Assembly: GCA_950106755.1 (NCBI GenBank)
Contig: OX467092.1
Location: 27,790,582 to 27,854,581, forward strand
Length of the DNA: 64,000 nucleotides
Direction of reading: 5' to 3'
Source: Climacium dendroides
Taxonomy: Eukaryota > Streptophyta > Bryopsida > Hypnales > Climaciaceae
A model generated the notes under the pieces. It made no database searches, was not told where the DNA came from, and saw only the letters and a list, made by a program, of their open reading frames with translations. Both the position numbers and the translations under genes were made by a program. Positions 1-11,553 of this stretch are shown piece after piece. Within the stretch, counting starts at the first letter, position 1, and each line of letters begins with the position of its first letter.

Positions 1-1670
1 TTTTCAACGAGTGTTCCCTGTTGTTCCTGCTGTCCGCAGACTCACCAGCCTTTTGAGGGCTCATTTTTTTCCTAATGCCATGTGAATAAGTGGCGATGCT
101 CTTAGGCCTTTTGCACACTCGGAGCATGAATGCTTTGTGTGGTAGGGTTGACTGAAGAGCTCAAAAGCTCAGAAGAATTGAATCAAAATTGAATTAAAAA
201 TCTCGTTTCATTTGCTTGCTTTTAAATTTAAATTTAATTTTTTTTAAATCATTTGTCTCAAAAATTAAATAAAATATAAAATCAAATCAAAACGGGTCCA
301 CTAACTAATATTGGGGACTGAGTGGGGGACATTCAGTTGGGATCATGTGTGAGAATAAATAGAAGGCACAACTTAACTTCAAAGCTCCAAGAGGTGAATT
401 GTGAGTTTAGGATTGTCCTCATGTTCCAAGATTCCTAAGCTGAAGCTTCAATAGGCCATGTCTTTGGACCTGAATGACAAAATCTGCAGAATATCTGTAT
501 CTTAGACTTTGAACTCAGCTTACATTGATATGAGGATATTTTAGGGTTTGTAACATTGAGTACAAGCCTGTACAACAAAACAATGTGCATCACTGCAGTA
601 ATGGGAGGTTTTCCTCAATTTAGCTGTTATGTTTTTTTTTCCTGACACAAGTAAGAATAAGAAAAGTACGAGACCCAACTGCAGGGGGGGGGGGGGCCGC
701 GGCGGCAAGCAACAGAACAAAATACAATACAAAGAAAGCCGAGCCCACCAAGGTAGGGTGGTTACCGCCGTGCCAAGGCGCCGAGTACCTAAGGTGGGCC
801 CAGCAAGGAGAACCAGCAGTCAACATCGCAAAAACCTCATTTTGTGTCCATCTAGTCTCAAACTTGGCCCTGGCCTTGTTCCCTTGATTAACCGATTGAA
901 GACCGTGGCTGATTTTGGGGGCGGGCAAGATCTTTTTTGATTTTAAGAACAACATGATAAAAAATACCAAACCACAATGAATTTGGGAGATCTGCCCATA
1001 CCAATTGAAATCCATGTAAATGCTTGGGGCTCCACAATAAATTTTGTAGCATTTGAACATCCCGATTTAGATATTATAATGTATCTTTGTGTATTTTCAG
1101 CCGACATGTCGTTGGTTTTTTCAACCCCTAAAGTGCATGTTAGCACAGAATTTCCCAATTTTTGTCCCAATACATTCATTTTCAAATTCTCCACACATGT
1201 CCCCTTTCATCCAACCCATAATTCTTATCAAATGCTTGCTAAAAAGGAAAATGTGTCAATTTCGCCTAGAAAGTAGTTGACCAAACCTCAAGGTTGCTAA
1301 AGTGTGAGCATTGAGCATTGAGCATTAAGCATTTTTAAAAGATCTTATAAAAAACTTCTAATTGTTCACTATAAAATGCTTATGTCCATGGTTTAGGATA
1401 AAAATATATGGCTATAAAATCTCCAAGGAGGATGAATGGAGATGAATGAAGATGAATGAAGTTGGATGATTGCTTTTCGTAGTTGACTATGATGAATGAA
1501 ATACATTTGTTGTTCATGGTATTGGATGAAAAGAATTTGGATGATTGTTGGATAAGACTAGAAAATCAATTGCTTAGGATAAGGATCAATTACCAAGTAC
1601 CTTACATCCAAGGTTAAGGGGGACTTTTGGGAAACTAGGGACTTGTGTTTATAACCAAAAATGAACTGAT
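1..1670. other. No supported gene; low-complexity intergenic DNA
   Basis: No convincing coding region is visible. A run of about 13 G followed by a GC-rich patch begins near 685; it lies in a locally GC-richer block (about 680-900) that may be an old transposon remnant. Short direct repeats occur at 1305-1335 (gagcattgagcattgagcatt) and 1425-1475 (repeats of gatgaatg). The small open frames overlap on both strands, have no family signature, and look like chance. Confidence 0.5.
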
Positions 1671-2601
1671 TTAACCCCTAAGGGACCATTGTTCCTTCGG
1701 GGGACAAATTGGATTTTGGATAGGTATCTAAGGGCTGAAATTTTGTCATGATTTTTTGAAACTTTTTTTAAGGATAGAAAAACTGATGAGCTTCATGGGA
1801 ATATAAATTTCTTTTCAATTGATGCCCGGGAACAAAAGTTATGCCCAAATAAGCTCAAAATAGGGGTGAGAGGGTAGCAAATTTTTTTTTTAGAAATTTG
1901 AATTATTTTTTCTAAATTTTATTTCTCATAGATTATATTTTTTGTCTACATGGGAAGCTTTAATTCATGCCATTTGGGCTTTTTATGAGAAAGGTATGGA
2001 CAATCTTGTTTTTTGGGCAATTAAAGCATCTTCCTCAACAAATAACTTATAGAATTCATTTTTGAATGCAATTTTTACAATTTTTCTGGAAAAAAAAATT
2101 TACATGATTTTTTTTCCTTGTTAGAACAATCTCACCATTGGGATTAGTGCATTTATATTCCATCTTAAAAAATATTAATTATTTAGATTATCCTTCTTTC
2201 TCAAACGTACTTCTACTTAACAATTTATTTAAGCATGAAAATTAAGGGGTTTTTTGAATTTTTTTCCCCTAGGCTCTCAACTCAATTTCCCACAATAAGG
2301 GTTTAAAGCTCAAAACTCTTTAGTGCAAAAAACTTAAGTTAAAAAAGTTCAAAGTCAAATAATCCAGTCCCGCAAGGTGCTGAAAATTTTATTTTTTTCA
2401 CTTTAAACGCAAATATCTTTTAATCTATGCAGTCAAAAATTTTGAAATTTTTTCCACACATTCTCATACTAGTAGGGTATAAGATCCTACAATTGGATGT
2501 GCAAAAAAATAATAATTTTCAATTTTTTTACTCTTTGCTACAGAAATGGCAGTTTTGAGTGATTTTTGGCAGAAATAAGGCCTTGGTCCTTTAGGGGTTA
2601 A
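1671..2601. mobile_element. TTAACCCC-ended DNA element, copy A
   Basis: The left end reads ttaacccctaagggacca and the right end, reverse-complemented, reads ttaacccctaaaggacca, giving terminal inverted repeats of about 18 bp around a 0.93-kb non-coding body. The body, reverse-complemented, aligns by eye with segments at 6370-7290, 7573-8115 and 11,554-13,025. There is no transposase frame, so this is most simply a non-autonomous DNA transposon. TTAA at both tips makes the exact target duplication ambiguous; a PIF/Harbinger-like TTA target is possible but not shown. Confidence 0.65.
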
Positions 2602-4311
2602 GGAAAGGTACCGTTTCTTATTAATATTTATAACTCCTTTCAGACATTATGAAGGCTTACAAAATTTATTTGTATACTAATGCCAACATTTACAAGTTCT
2701 ATTTATTTGTTTAAATCCATCTAAGAGAAGCATCATGTTGTTAATTAAAAGAAATAGATTCAATCCACAAAATTCTAATAATTGACCTTTTGAAGACTTG
2801 AACAAAATTGTCTTTTAGAATGAATGTCCTTTAGAAAGAAGATGACCTTTACCACTACATGAAGGATCACAAGAATGCAGAATAATTCAAAAATATGATA
2901 AGGTGCAAGAATGTAGTGGCCCTTTTAGTCTCACTACATGACATTAAAAAACCAAGTAACAACAATAGTGTTTAGAACAAGATCAATTTGACCCAATACC
3001 ACATATGGGAGAAGAATGATCACTTGCTTCATTACTATCACTACATGTAACCCATGGTGTCTCAACATTAGCTTCAAGATCAAAAAACTTCTTGATAGCA
3101 ACATTGTATGAATGCCGTTTGACAACAAAAATAGGTGATGGAGCCTCTGCCATAGCAGTCGCTAGAGTTTGGATGTAACATGGCAAATTTTTGGGACTAG
3201 GAGAAGGCGAGAGTATAAAATGTCGAAGAGGATTGTTTCTACAAGGTGCAATGAATGAACAATTAGAAACTTTGAATAAAATTTGAGATGTTGCACAATA
3301 AAAGAAAAATAAAGACATGTACAAAAACAACAACCAACTTACTTATAGCAATGTCCCTTTTGGGGCCTTGCAGAAGGCCTTACAATGTCATCATCATCAT
3401 AATCATCAACCATTATATATAGAGGGCGTTTGTTTTGGATAGTGGTTTAGAAGTAGGAGGGGTGTTCAAAGGTTGACAAAGAGCTTTGAAAATCTCAGTA
3501 TCACTCTCCAAGGCCACCAAATGACGACCAATGTTGCTGCATGCATGGATAGAGGCCCCTATTCATTAAGTGTAACATCATTAGTTGTAGCAAATATATT
3601 ACACACAATGCAATAAAATTGTAGTTTCAATAATCATAATTGTTTAATGGAATGTATAGGTAGATGCATAACAATCTAACACCACATCATCAGGTTTTGA
3701 AAATGCCTCAATGTCATGTTATTTGATGGCGGGTGGTTGGTAGGCTCTGTAGAGCATATCGTAGGCTTAGTATTGTCCAAATGGCCATGTATTGGCCATC
3801 GTGGGGCTAAACTAGTGTTTTGAGACTGTAGGAGGTGTAAATAGAGCTATTTGGGGGCTCCTTTAGAGCCGCCCTTTTGCTTCTTCACTCTCTTCAAGTC
3901 TTGCATATGTGCGTAGTTTTATGGGTTGATAGGAATTAAAGCACAGATGTAATAATGGTTGGTTGTTATACCAATCTTTATTAGTGTTATTCCTTTATTC
4001 ATCTCGTTTTGCAAGACTAGTTAATTGAGACAAAGTAGAAGCAACCTTGGAGTATTTGAGAAGCTTATTATTGAATAGTTGTTCATTCATGCCTTGTTGT
4101 ATTGTGGATTTTTCTTGAGGCATGTGTGTATGTGGTACAATATGGAGTGACACGACAGATGTCCAATAAAGTCAAATTTACCGTTGACTTTTAGAAATTT
4201 TATCTTGCGGTAAATAACGCCACCTAGATGCCATGTGGCATCCACATGGCACATTTTAGGAACGCATGCAGGTCTAACAAGGACGGACGACCATGGCTAG
4301 GGGCGACCTCG
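2602..4311. other. AT-rich region, one possible exon remnant
   Basis: Mostly AT-rich sequence without recognisable genes. The minus-strand frame at 2983-3333 is open for 116 codons, but I recognise no family in it. It lies downstream of the possible methyltransferase-like exon described separately and could belong to the same remnant. The stretch 4270-4311 contains GC-richer text (ggacgacc, gggcgacc) that resumes just after the LTR insertion at 6319, so the solo LTR landed inside that block. Confidence 0.4.
3417..3558 (-). pseudogene. Possible methyltransferase-like C-terminal exon fragment
   Basis: After a plausible acceptor (aatgaatag) the minus strand reads ASIHACSNIGRHLVALESD followed by TEIFKALCQPL. 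The pattern (a small-residue patch, then GRH-V-LE-D, then an F residue) resembles the C-terminal SAM-binding motif of N6/N4 DNA methyltransferase-fold proteins, where a Gly-rich segment is followed by R-hydrophobic-I/LE-D. Only about 45 codons are present before an in-frame stop. No catalytic DPPY-type motif was found nearby. The match is short, so the family call is weak. Confidence 0.25.
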
Positions 4312-4316
4312 GGTAG

Positions 4317-6318
4317 TGTAGCGATTAGTCGGACCAGTATTCCTCCAGTTAGCCCTTAATTCACACCAAAGGCCCACTTAGAGTAAACTGCTCCGGAATT
4401 GTTCCCATGAGGACTTGAGTTTTACAGATCTATAGGCTATCCCAATCTAAGCATTCACTTTCTCTCCGTCAGACTACTCCGGACGATAGGTCCGGTCCGG
4501 CCACTAGTGCTAGATGGGTTCCGGAAGAATCCGAAAAACCATACAGTGCCCCTTCCGGGATCCCTGGGTTTGGGTGACGAGTGGCCAGATCCACCGTCCG
4601 GATGTTTACCGTGTCCAGAAACACGCTCTCTTTCTCTCTTTCTCTCTCCCTCTCTCTAATACTAGCACTAACCTAACTCTTCAGGGACCGGAAGTGTCCT
4701 CCTATTTTGTCGCCTCACAAATCCGGAAGGCTTTCCGGATTAGGTCATGCAGGGACGGTCAAAGACTACAACGACATTCTAACCTTTAACCGAGCACTGA
4801 GCCTCTTGTCGACCGGGTGGTTTTTCCTGTACTCTCTTGGGCTTGCGCCGGGGCTTTGACTCTATTCTATGGGGAATTCCGGCAATCCGGAATTCGGGCA
4901 CGCCTTGCGATACTTCCATACACTGAAGTCGCTAGTAGCCTCTCAGATACCCCTTTCACCTAAGGTTGTATCCTACACGCAGGCTATACCGGCATCCGAG
5001 CAATACTACACTAACACTACTGCCGGAACCATCCGGTTGATCTCCCCCTCAAGTTAGCACATCCGGATACTCTCATGAAATTGACTCTTGCTACACAAGG
5101 TAAGTTCTCAGTTTCTGGAAACGCAAGAACGGACCCACACCTCCCACAAACATAGACCGTATACCCAAAAGATAAGAGAATGGATACTCCAAACATTTAG
5201 AATTAAGCTCAGAAAAGGGTACAATGCTGAAACTATGAGATGGTTGTGAATGACCAAAAAGGTCATCAAAACTCCTACTTATACTAAGACTAACATCATC
5301 CTAAAAATCCTACAAAACATTCCTACTGGTCCGCTAGATTTCCGGTAAATCCCAGATCCTATTTTTCTGGCTTTTGATGGCCAGACTCCGGATCTTCCTA
5401 AAATTTCGGATCTTCCGGAAGTTCCGGATCCATTCCAGAAATTCCGGATCTATTTCGGAAATTCCTAAAATTCCAGATCCGTTTCAGATCTGCCCTTTCC
5501 GGATCTACCCTTTCCGCTTTCAACCAGAGTCGTCTTTGTTGCCGCCCAGTATGAGGCTTCTGTTCCAAATCATTTTCCGGATTCCAGATCTTCATCCGGA
5601 TTCTATCCAGATCCTAGACATTTACGGATTCTGGATCCATTAGTTTCGGACTAGTTCCGGATTGATTCCGGACTTAGTTTTGATACTACAAAAAGTCTTT
5701 TGAAAATACTTTTTAGACAACTCTCCAGGCTCCGTTTTCCGGTTAGGACGGAAAGTGCAAATTTCCTCCTTAACCATTTTACCGCAATAAGAGCCCCTAC
5801 AGTTGTTAATCCATAACTCTAGTACTTTCTCTATTTCTACCCCACCGAATAAAGAAAATATACTATGAATGGATTTCTTACTTCAAATTCTATTTGAAAT
5901 AAATAAAATCTACCAGAAATTTCTAAGAGCTGAAAAAGGCAGGAAAACAAAGATGCAAGAAAGTAAGAAAGCAACTTTGCCTTCGACCGGCTACAGTCTT
6001 TTTCTTAAACTGGTCCGACGGATGGACGGTCGGACGAATGCACGGGATAGGTTTTGGCGGCAAAAACCTAACCCTAATGCGGATCCGGTTTCCGGCTTTT
6101 AGGGCCGGCACCGTCATCCAATTTCCGGAACTTTCTAGGGTTCCGGAATTAGGTTTTTAGACCTAATGAAAATTTTCCGGATCCAGAAATCCGGTATTCC
6201 TAAGTTTTCCTAACTTCCTAGGAGAACTCAAAAACTTTCCTTTTTAAGGGAACAATTTTTGAAATTTCCCGTCAAATGCTATTGTTCTGGGTCTAGCATA
6301 TGGGATCACATTCCCACA
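4317..6318. mobile_element. Solo LTR, short variant, TSD GGTAG
   Basis: The element starts TGTAGCGATT and ends CATTCCCACA (TG...CA) and is flanked by an exact 5-bp duplication, GGTAG, at 4312-4316 and 6319-6323. These are the hallmarks of an LTR-retrotransposon insertion. Positions 4317 to about 5380 and about 5990-6318 align closely with the two ends of the 49,393-53,110 element; the middle differs and is about 1.7 kb shorter. No internal region or second LTR is present, so this is a solo LTR left by recombination. A CT-rich microsatellite lies at 4620-4660. Small plus-strand frames here are not evidence of genes. Confidence 0.88.
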
Positions 6319-6369
6319 GGTAGAGGGGACCTCTTGTAGGGCGACTTCTTGTAGGGGTGACCTCTTGTA

Positions 6370-7290
6370 TTGCAATTTAAAACTGCCACTTTTGCTACGT
6401 TTATAAAAAAAATTAAAAATGTATTTTTTTCAAAATCTAACCATAAAATCTTTTCCTATATTTTTCTAAGATCATGTGGTAAAAATTTCATGAAGTTTGT
6501 CCATACGGATTGGAAGATATTAGCATTCAAAGTTGGAAAAAAAGTTTTTTTGAACTTTGGACTGCAATTTCAGCTGACTTTGACCGCCATTTGTGGAAAA
6601 TCTTGCACTACAAACTTTGAATTAAAAACATTTTATGTTGAAGAATTGAGTTGAAAGTCTCGGGAAAAAATTCCAAAAAACATACACTTGAATTCCATTT
6701 TTTAAGAAATTATTAAGTAGAAGTAGATCCAAGATTGAACAAAAAAATATAATTGTTAATAGCTCTAAGATAGAATTGAAATACAATAATTCCAATGGTG
6801 AGATTATTCTAGGAAGCAAATTTAACCTTGACAAACAATTTTTTATGGAAATTGTGAAAATTGCACTCAAAAATGAAATCTAGTATGTTATTTTTTCAAG
6901 AAGTTTCTATGATTGCCAAAAAAAACAAGATTGTCCATAACTTTCTCATTACTAATCCAAATAGAATGAATTAAAGTTTCACATGTAGACAAATATACAA
7001 TATTTGAGGAAAAAAATCAAAAAATTTAATTTAGATTTTTTGTGATTTTTGTGTTGCCTGTTGACTTCCGTTTTTGGCTTAGGATGGGATGACTTTTGCT
7101 TTCAGACACCAATTGAAAAAAAATTATATTTTGACAAAGATGATGTATTCTTCTATCATCAAAAAAAAGTTTCAAAAAATCACAATGAAAATTGAGAATA
7201 TAGGTACCTACTTGAACTCCCTAGAATCCCTCAAGAGAACATTTGTTCCTTTAAGAATCATTGCAAAGAAGACTATGCTTTTTTTGTAGT
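6370..7290. mobile_element. TTAACCCC element family, copy B (ends decayed)
   Basis: Shares long blocks with copies A and D, for example the segment around aaaaatttcatgaagtttg (about 6483) also seen near 11,702, and the segment near 6920-6990 that matches copy A reverse-complemented at 1940-2030. The terminal TTAACCCC motif is not preserved at either end, so the limits are approximate. It is non-coding. Confidence 0.5.
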
Positions 7291-7572
7291 ATTTTGCACA
7301 ATACTCATTTTTTTGGAGGGGGGGGAGTACTTTACAATTTGAAAAAATAATTTTAAAAAAAAGTGACAAGATGTGTGGGCCCTAGAGAATCACATACAAA
7401 AACAATTTTATATGTTTAAGTTACAATGTAAGTCAAAATCAAGGAGACCCAAAATTAGGATTAGACCAATGTGTTGGCACATGCACTCAAAATGTAGTAG
7501 TGTAGCTTGTGAAAAAAGAAGCACTAAAATGGGACATGTCAATGAAATAGAAATTGTTTTAGTAATAATGTC

Positions 7573-8115
7573 TTAACCCCTTAAGGACCAAGGCCTTTTC
7601 CCCCTAAAAAACACTCAAAACTGTCGTTTCCATTGCAATGGGTAAATAATTTTGAATATTATTATTTTTGGATATCTAATCGTAGGATCTTACACTTAAC
7701 CAACATAAAAATGTGTGGATTATATTTCAAAATTTTGGACCCCACAAATTGCGAAATATTTTTGTTTAAAGTGGAGAAAACAAGTTTTTTTAGTACATTG
7801 CAAGACTAAATTATTTGACTTTGAACCTTCTTAACTTAAATTTTTTGCACTACAAAGCTTTGAGCTATAAATATTTATTGTGGGAAATTAAGTTGAGAAT
7901 CTTGAAAAAAAAAATAATTTAATTTTCATTCTTAAAACAATTGTTAAGTAGAAGTAGGTACAAGATAGAAGGAAAATCATTAATATCTGTAACTAAAGAT
8001 GGAATTAAAATTCACAAATCCCAATGGTGAAAGCAAGATGACCCTCATTTAAACTACTATAGTAGAAAACTATCCTATTGGTTCAACATTTAGGTGAGTT
8101 CACCTTAACCCCTTA
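7573..8115. mobile_element. TTAACCCC element family, partial copy C
   Basis: Begins ttaaccccttaaggacca, the family terminus, and aligns with copy A read in reverse complement over several hundred bases (shared aggatctta, ttatttgactttgaac and tgtgggaaatt). A further ttaaccccttaaatgccca begins near 8105 in the same orientation, so this is either a truncated copy followed by the start of another or a rearranged tandem. It is non-coding. Confidence 0.5.
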
Positions 8116-9260
8116 AATGCCCAAGGCCTTTATTGAGCTTTTAGCAATCTACTCTAAATTAAACAAAAAGACAACATTTTGATGAGCTTTATCAATTATT
8201 TTTGAAATGTAATTGTACAAATTCAAATTAGACGTGTTAGAGGTCACTTGGGAAAAGAAAACACAACAATATCACTTATGGATTGAAAGATTATAATGTT
8301 TGATCATGAAGGTGTTAAAATTGCAAAAGTGACTTGAAGTCTTTTGATTCTCTTTTCACATATCAAATTAAAAAATTTGGTTACTAAAAAAATATGAGTT
8401 TAAAGGACCTAATATACATAACCCCAATCAATTTATGGCTTCACAAAATCTATTGTACAATTTTTTAAATGAATTTTTAATGTCATGTGATTTTATATTC
8501 AAGATCTAGTATATTTGATGCTCATCTCCAAGACTTAATAGATAATTAAAATAATTCATTGTCCATGTTACCACCGCTTAGTAAGTTGAGGGAGATAATT
8601 ATATATTGGACCAGAATGTAGAGAGAATAGCACTAGCACACATCTACAAAACTATTGTCTATCACTAGCTCTAAGAGCTTCTTTTGCATTCTTGTAACTG
8701 AGCAATTCATTGAGGATATTTAAAATATATTGACTTCCTGTACCAATGTACAAGGAGTACCAACATTTAGTTACAAGTTAGCCAATTGAAATTAGGAATT
8801 GCCGAATTGATTTGAAAATCTTCAAAAAAAATCCGACCATTTAAGAGGAAATTCATTAGAGAGAAAAATAGGCAATAATTATTTATAAAAGGTGTAAACA
8901 TCATTTCAAAGCTTTGACTATAGTACTACATTGATTTGGCTTATTAGTAAATGGAAAAAAATAAAGTTCAAGTAGAAAATTAGTATCACCTAAAAAGTTA
9001 ATGTCACCACAAAATTTTATTTTACTGAAAATTGGTACAATATGCCTTTATTGATTCATCCTATACTAATTCAAAATTATAGTGCAAATTTGGTAAATTA
9101 ATGTCACACACTATAAGGACAAATCAATATAGTTGTTGCCAAATTAGTTATAGATAACTTGCACTACAAAATTAATTTAAAATGAACAAAATGAAGCAAG
9201 GATTGCAATTGGTTTCAACAAAAATTTGATGGTTGCACATTGAGCGTGGAATTATGTACT
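8116..9260. other. AT-rich stretch, no gene seen
   Basis: No frame of meaningful length and no recognisable repeat boundary. The sequence is strongly AT-rich with many A and T runs. Confidence 0.5.
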
Positions 9261-9267
9261 TTATATG

Positions 9268-9800
9268 TACAAATTTTGTTCCCAAGAGGTGCATGCAAGA
9301 AAGGGCGACTGCGGCTAGGGCGACTACACATGAAGTGATCGCAAGTGAAAGAAAAGTCATCCCCTTGGAGGCTTGAATAAACAAGTTATTCTCTAAGGGC
9401 GCATGCTAGAAAGGGCAACCGTGGGTGTGAGAAAGGCCATCTCCGTGGAGGCTTGAACAAACAAATTTTGTTTTAGAAGGGCGCATGCAAGAAAGGGTGA
9501 CCACGGGTGAAAAAAAAGCCATCTCCTTGGAGGCTTGAACAAACAAATTTTGTTCCCAAGAGGCGCATGCAAGAGAGGGCGCCCACAAGACCACAAGTGA
9601 AAGAAAAGCCATCCCCTTGGAGGCTTGTACAAACAAGTTATTCCTCAAGAGACGCATGCAAGAAAGGACGACCATGGGTGGGCGACCGCACGTAGAGGGA
9701 TCGCGGGTGTGAGAAAGGCCATCTCCTTAGAGGCTTGAACAAAATTAACAAGTTTTGTTTTGAAGAGGCGCATGCAAGAAAAGGTAACCTCGGGTAGGAC
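9268..9800. repeat. Tandem array of about 110-bp GC-richer units
   Basis: Five to six degenerate units recur, each with gcgcatgcaagaaagggcga, then a cgggtg block, then gccatctccttggaggcttg, then aacaaacaa. Units are about 100-120 bp and stand out from the AT-rich surroundings. Overlapping minus-strand frames across the array only reflect the repeat and are not taken as genes. Confidence 0.75.
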
Positions 9801-10059
9801 CACTGGCAAGGAGAAGAAAAGTCATAAAACCCAAATGGTTTAATGGCATTTGGGGGAAGTCTTTTAATAGAAAAATACTTGTCAAGAATGGGTACATAGA
9901 CTGGTTTTTTTTATTTTTTTTAGGAATTATGTAGATGACATTATTGGTATAGCGACGTTAAATAGAAGAAAAATTAAATCTCCTTCAAATGGTATTTTTT
10001 TTGTGAAGGAGCAAATAGAGAAAGTGAGCAACAACCAAAAAAGAAGCTACACAAAGTAG

Positions 10060-11553
10060 ACAAAAGGGCCATTTTGTTCAAAAATAAAGCATAGAGATTT
10101 AAGTAAGAATTTGTTCATTTATTTTTTGTAATTTTCAAAGAATCATCCAACTCATGTACTATTTGTCACATAAATTTTATAAATTAATCAAATATAAGAT
10201 AGAAACTTAAGTAGAGTTTTTAAAAAAAAATTCTTTGAAACTCTCTAAGATTTTTCCTAATCATGACTAATTTGTCAATTTGAATGTACAAATAAAAACA
10301 AAGGATGGTGATTCAGGTAAGAAAACTCTTCTTTTAATTTTTGCAATTTTTCCCTTGTCGTACTAATCAATTTTTTTTGTCATGTTGATTTTAAAAGTAG
10401 AAATTAAGAAGTGAAGATTCAAATAAGAACTTTTCAATTTTTTTTTGGAGTTCTAAAGGAATCATCCTATTCATTTATTACTTGCTACATAGATTTAAAA
10501 ATAAAAATGAAATGTGAAGAATGAAACAAGACTGTACCTATTTATTTATATAATTCTCAAAGAATCATTCTATTAATATATTATTGTCAAAGAGTCCTTA
10601 TACTTTTAAATTATTTGTCACATTGATCTAAAAATAAAAATAAAGTATGGAGATTAAACTAAGAACTTCACTTTTTAATTTTTTGTAGTTCTCCTAGATT
10701 ACTTCTAATCATGTTGAATTTACAAGTGAAAAGTAAAGGGTGGAGATTTAAATAAGAACTTTTCTATAATTTATTTTTTGCAATTCTTCAAGAGTCCTTA
10801 TAATCATACAATCTTTGATTATGTAAATAAAAAATAAATTGTAGAGATTTAAGTAAAAACTTTCCTACTTTTTTCTAGCAATTCTCAAAAAATCTTTCTA
10901 ATTACAAATCATTTAATTGCCATATTCATTTCAAAAAAATTTAATTTAGGGTAGAAATTTTAATATGAACTTATCCATTAAAGTTTTACAATTCTCAAAG
11001 AATTATATCCTACTCAAGAATCATTTGTCAAGTTGATCTAAAAATTAAATGGTGGAGGATCAAGTAAGATCTTTTAAGAATCTCCCTAATTATGAGTAAA
11101 TTGTTGCATTGACTTAAAAGTAAAAAATATATAGTATTGGTTTGTGTAAAAAGTTTTCTTTCTAATTTTGAACTATTATCTAAGAGACTTCATAATCATA
11201 AATAATTTATCATGTTGATAATAAAAATGAAAAATAAAAGGTGGATATTGAAGTAAGAACATTGTTATTTATTTTTTGCAATTCTCCAAGATGAATGATT
11301 TGTCACTTTTATTTTATAATTTAAAAAAAGGGGTAGAAGTTTTAAGTAAAATCTCTTCCACTTATATATTTTGGAATATATATACATGATGGTACTCATG
11401 TATTATTTGTCACATTGATTTAAAAATAGAAACAAAAGATTGTAAATTAATTAAGAAATTATTCTTGTAACTTTTGAAATTTTTAAAGAGTCCTTTCAAT
11501 TTTGAATAATTTTTCATAATGATTTTTTAAACATAAAATTAAAGGTGGAAATT
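10060..11553. repeat. Degenerate satellite array, period about 105 bp (left block)
   Basis: A consensus of the form gtggagatttaagtaagaac, then TTCATTTATTTTTTGCAATT-like text, then a tcatgtattatttgtcac-like segment, then aaaataaaaataaa recurs every 100-115 bp. Clear phase markers fall near 10,083, 10,309, 10,415, 10,640, 10,742, 10,843 and 10,951. Units are strongly diverged, which indicates age. The array is broken at about 11,554 by an element of the TTAACCCC family. Confidence 0.75.

Noticed and set aside
685..710. G-run as a quadruplex regulatory element
   Set aside because: A homopolymer G run next to GC-rich text may fold, but there is no gene nearby to regulate and it may be a length-unstable artefact.
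4514..4789. Plus-strand ORF conserved with 49,657-49,857
   Set aside because: Both lie in homologous LTR ends whose DNA is nearly identical throughout, so shared peptide text follows from shared DNA and is not evidence of coding.
9172..9695. Minus- and plus-strand ORFs in the 9.2-9.7 kb array
   Set aside because: They repeat with the array period and are by-products of the tandem repeat.
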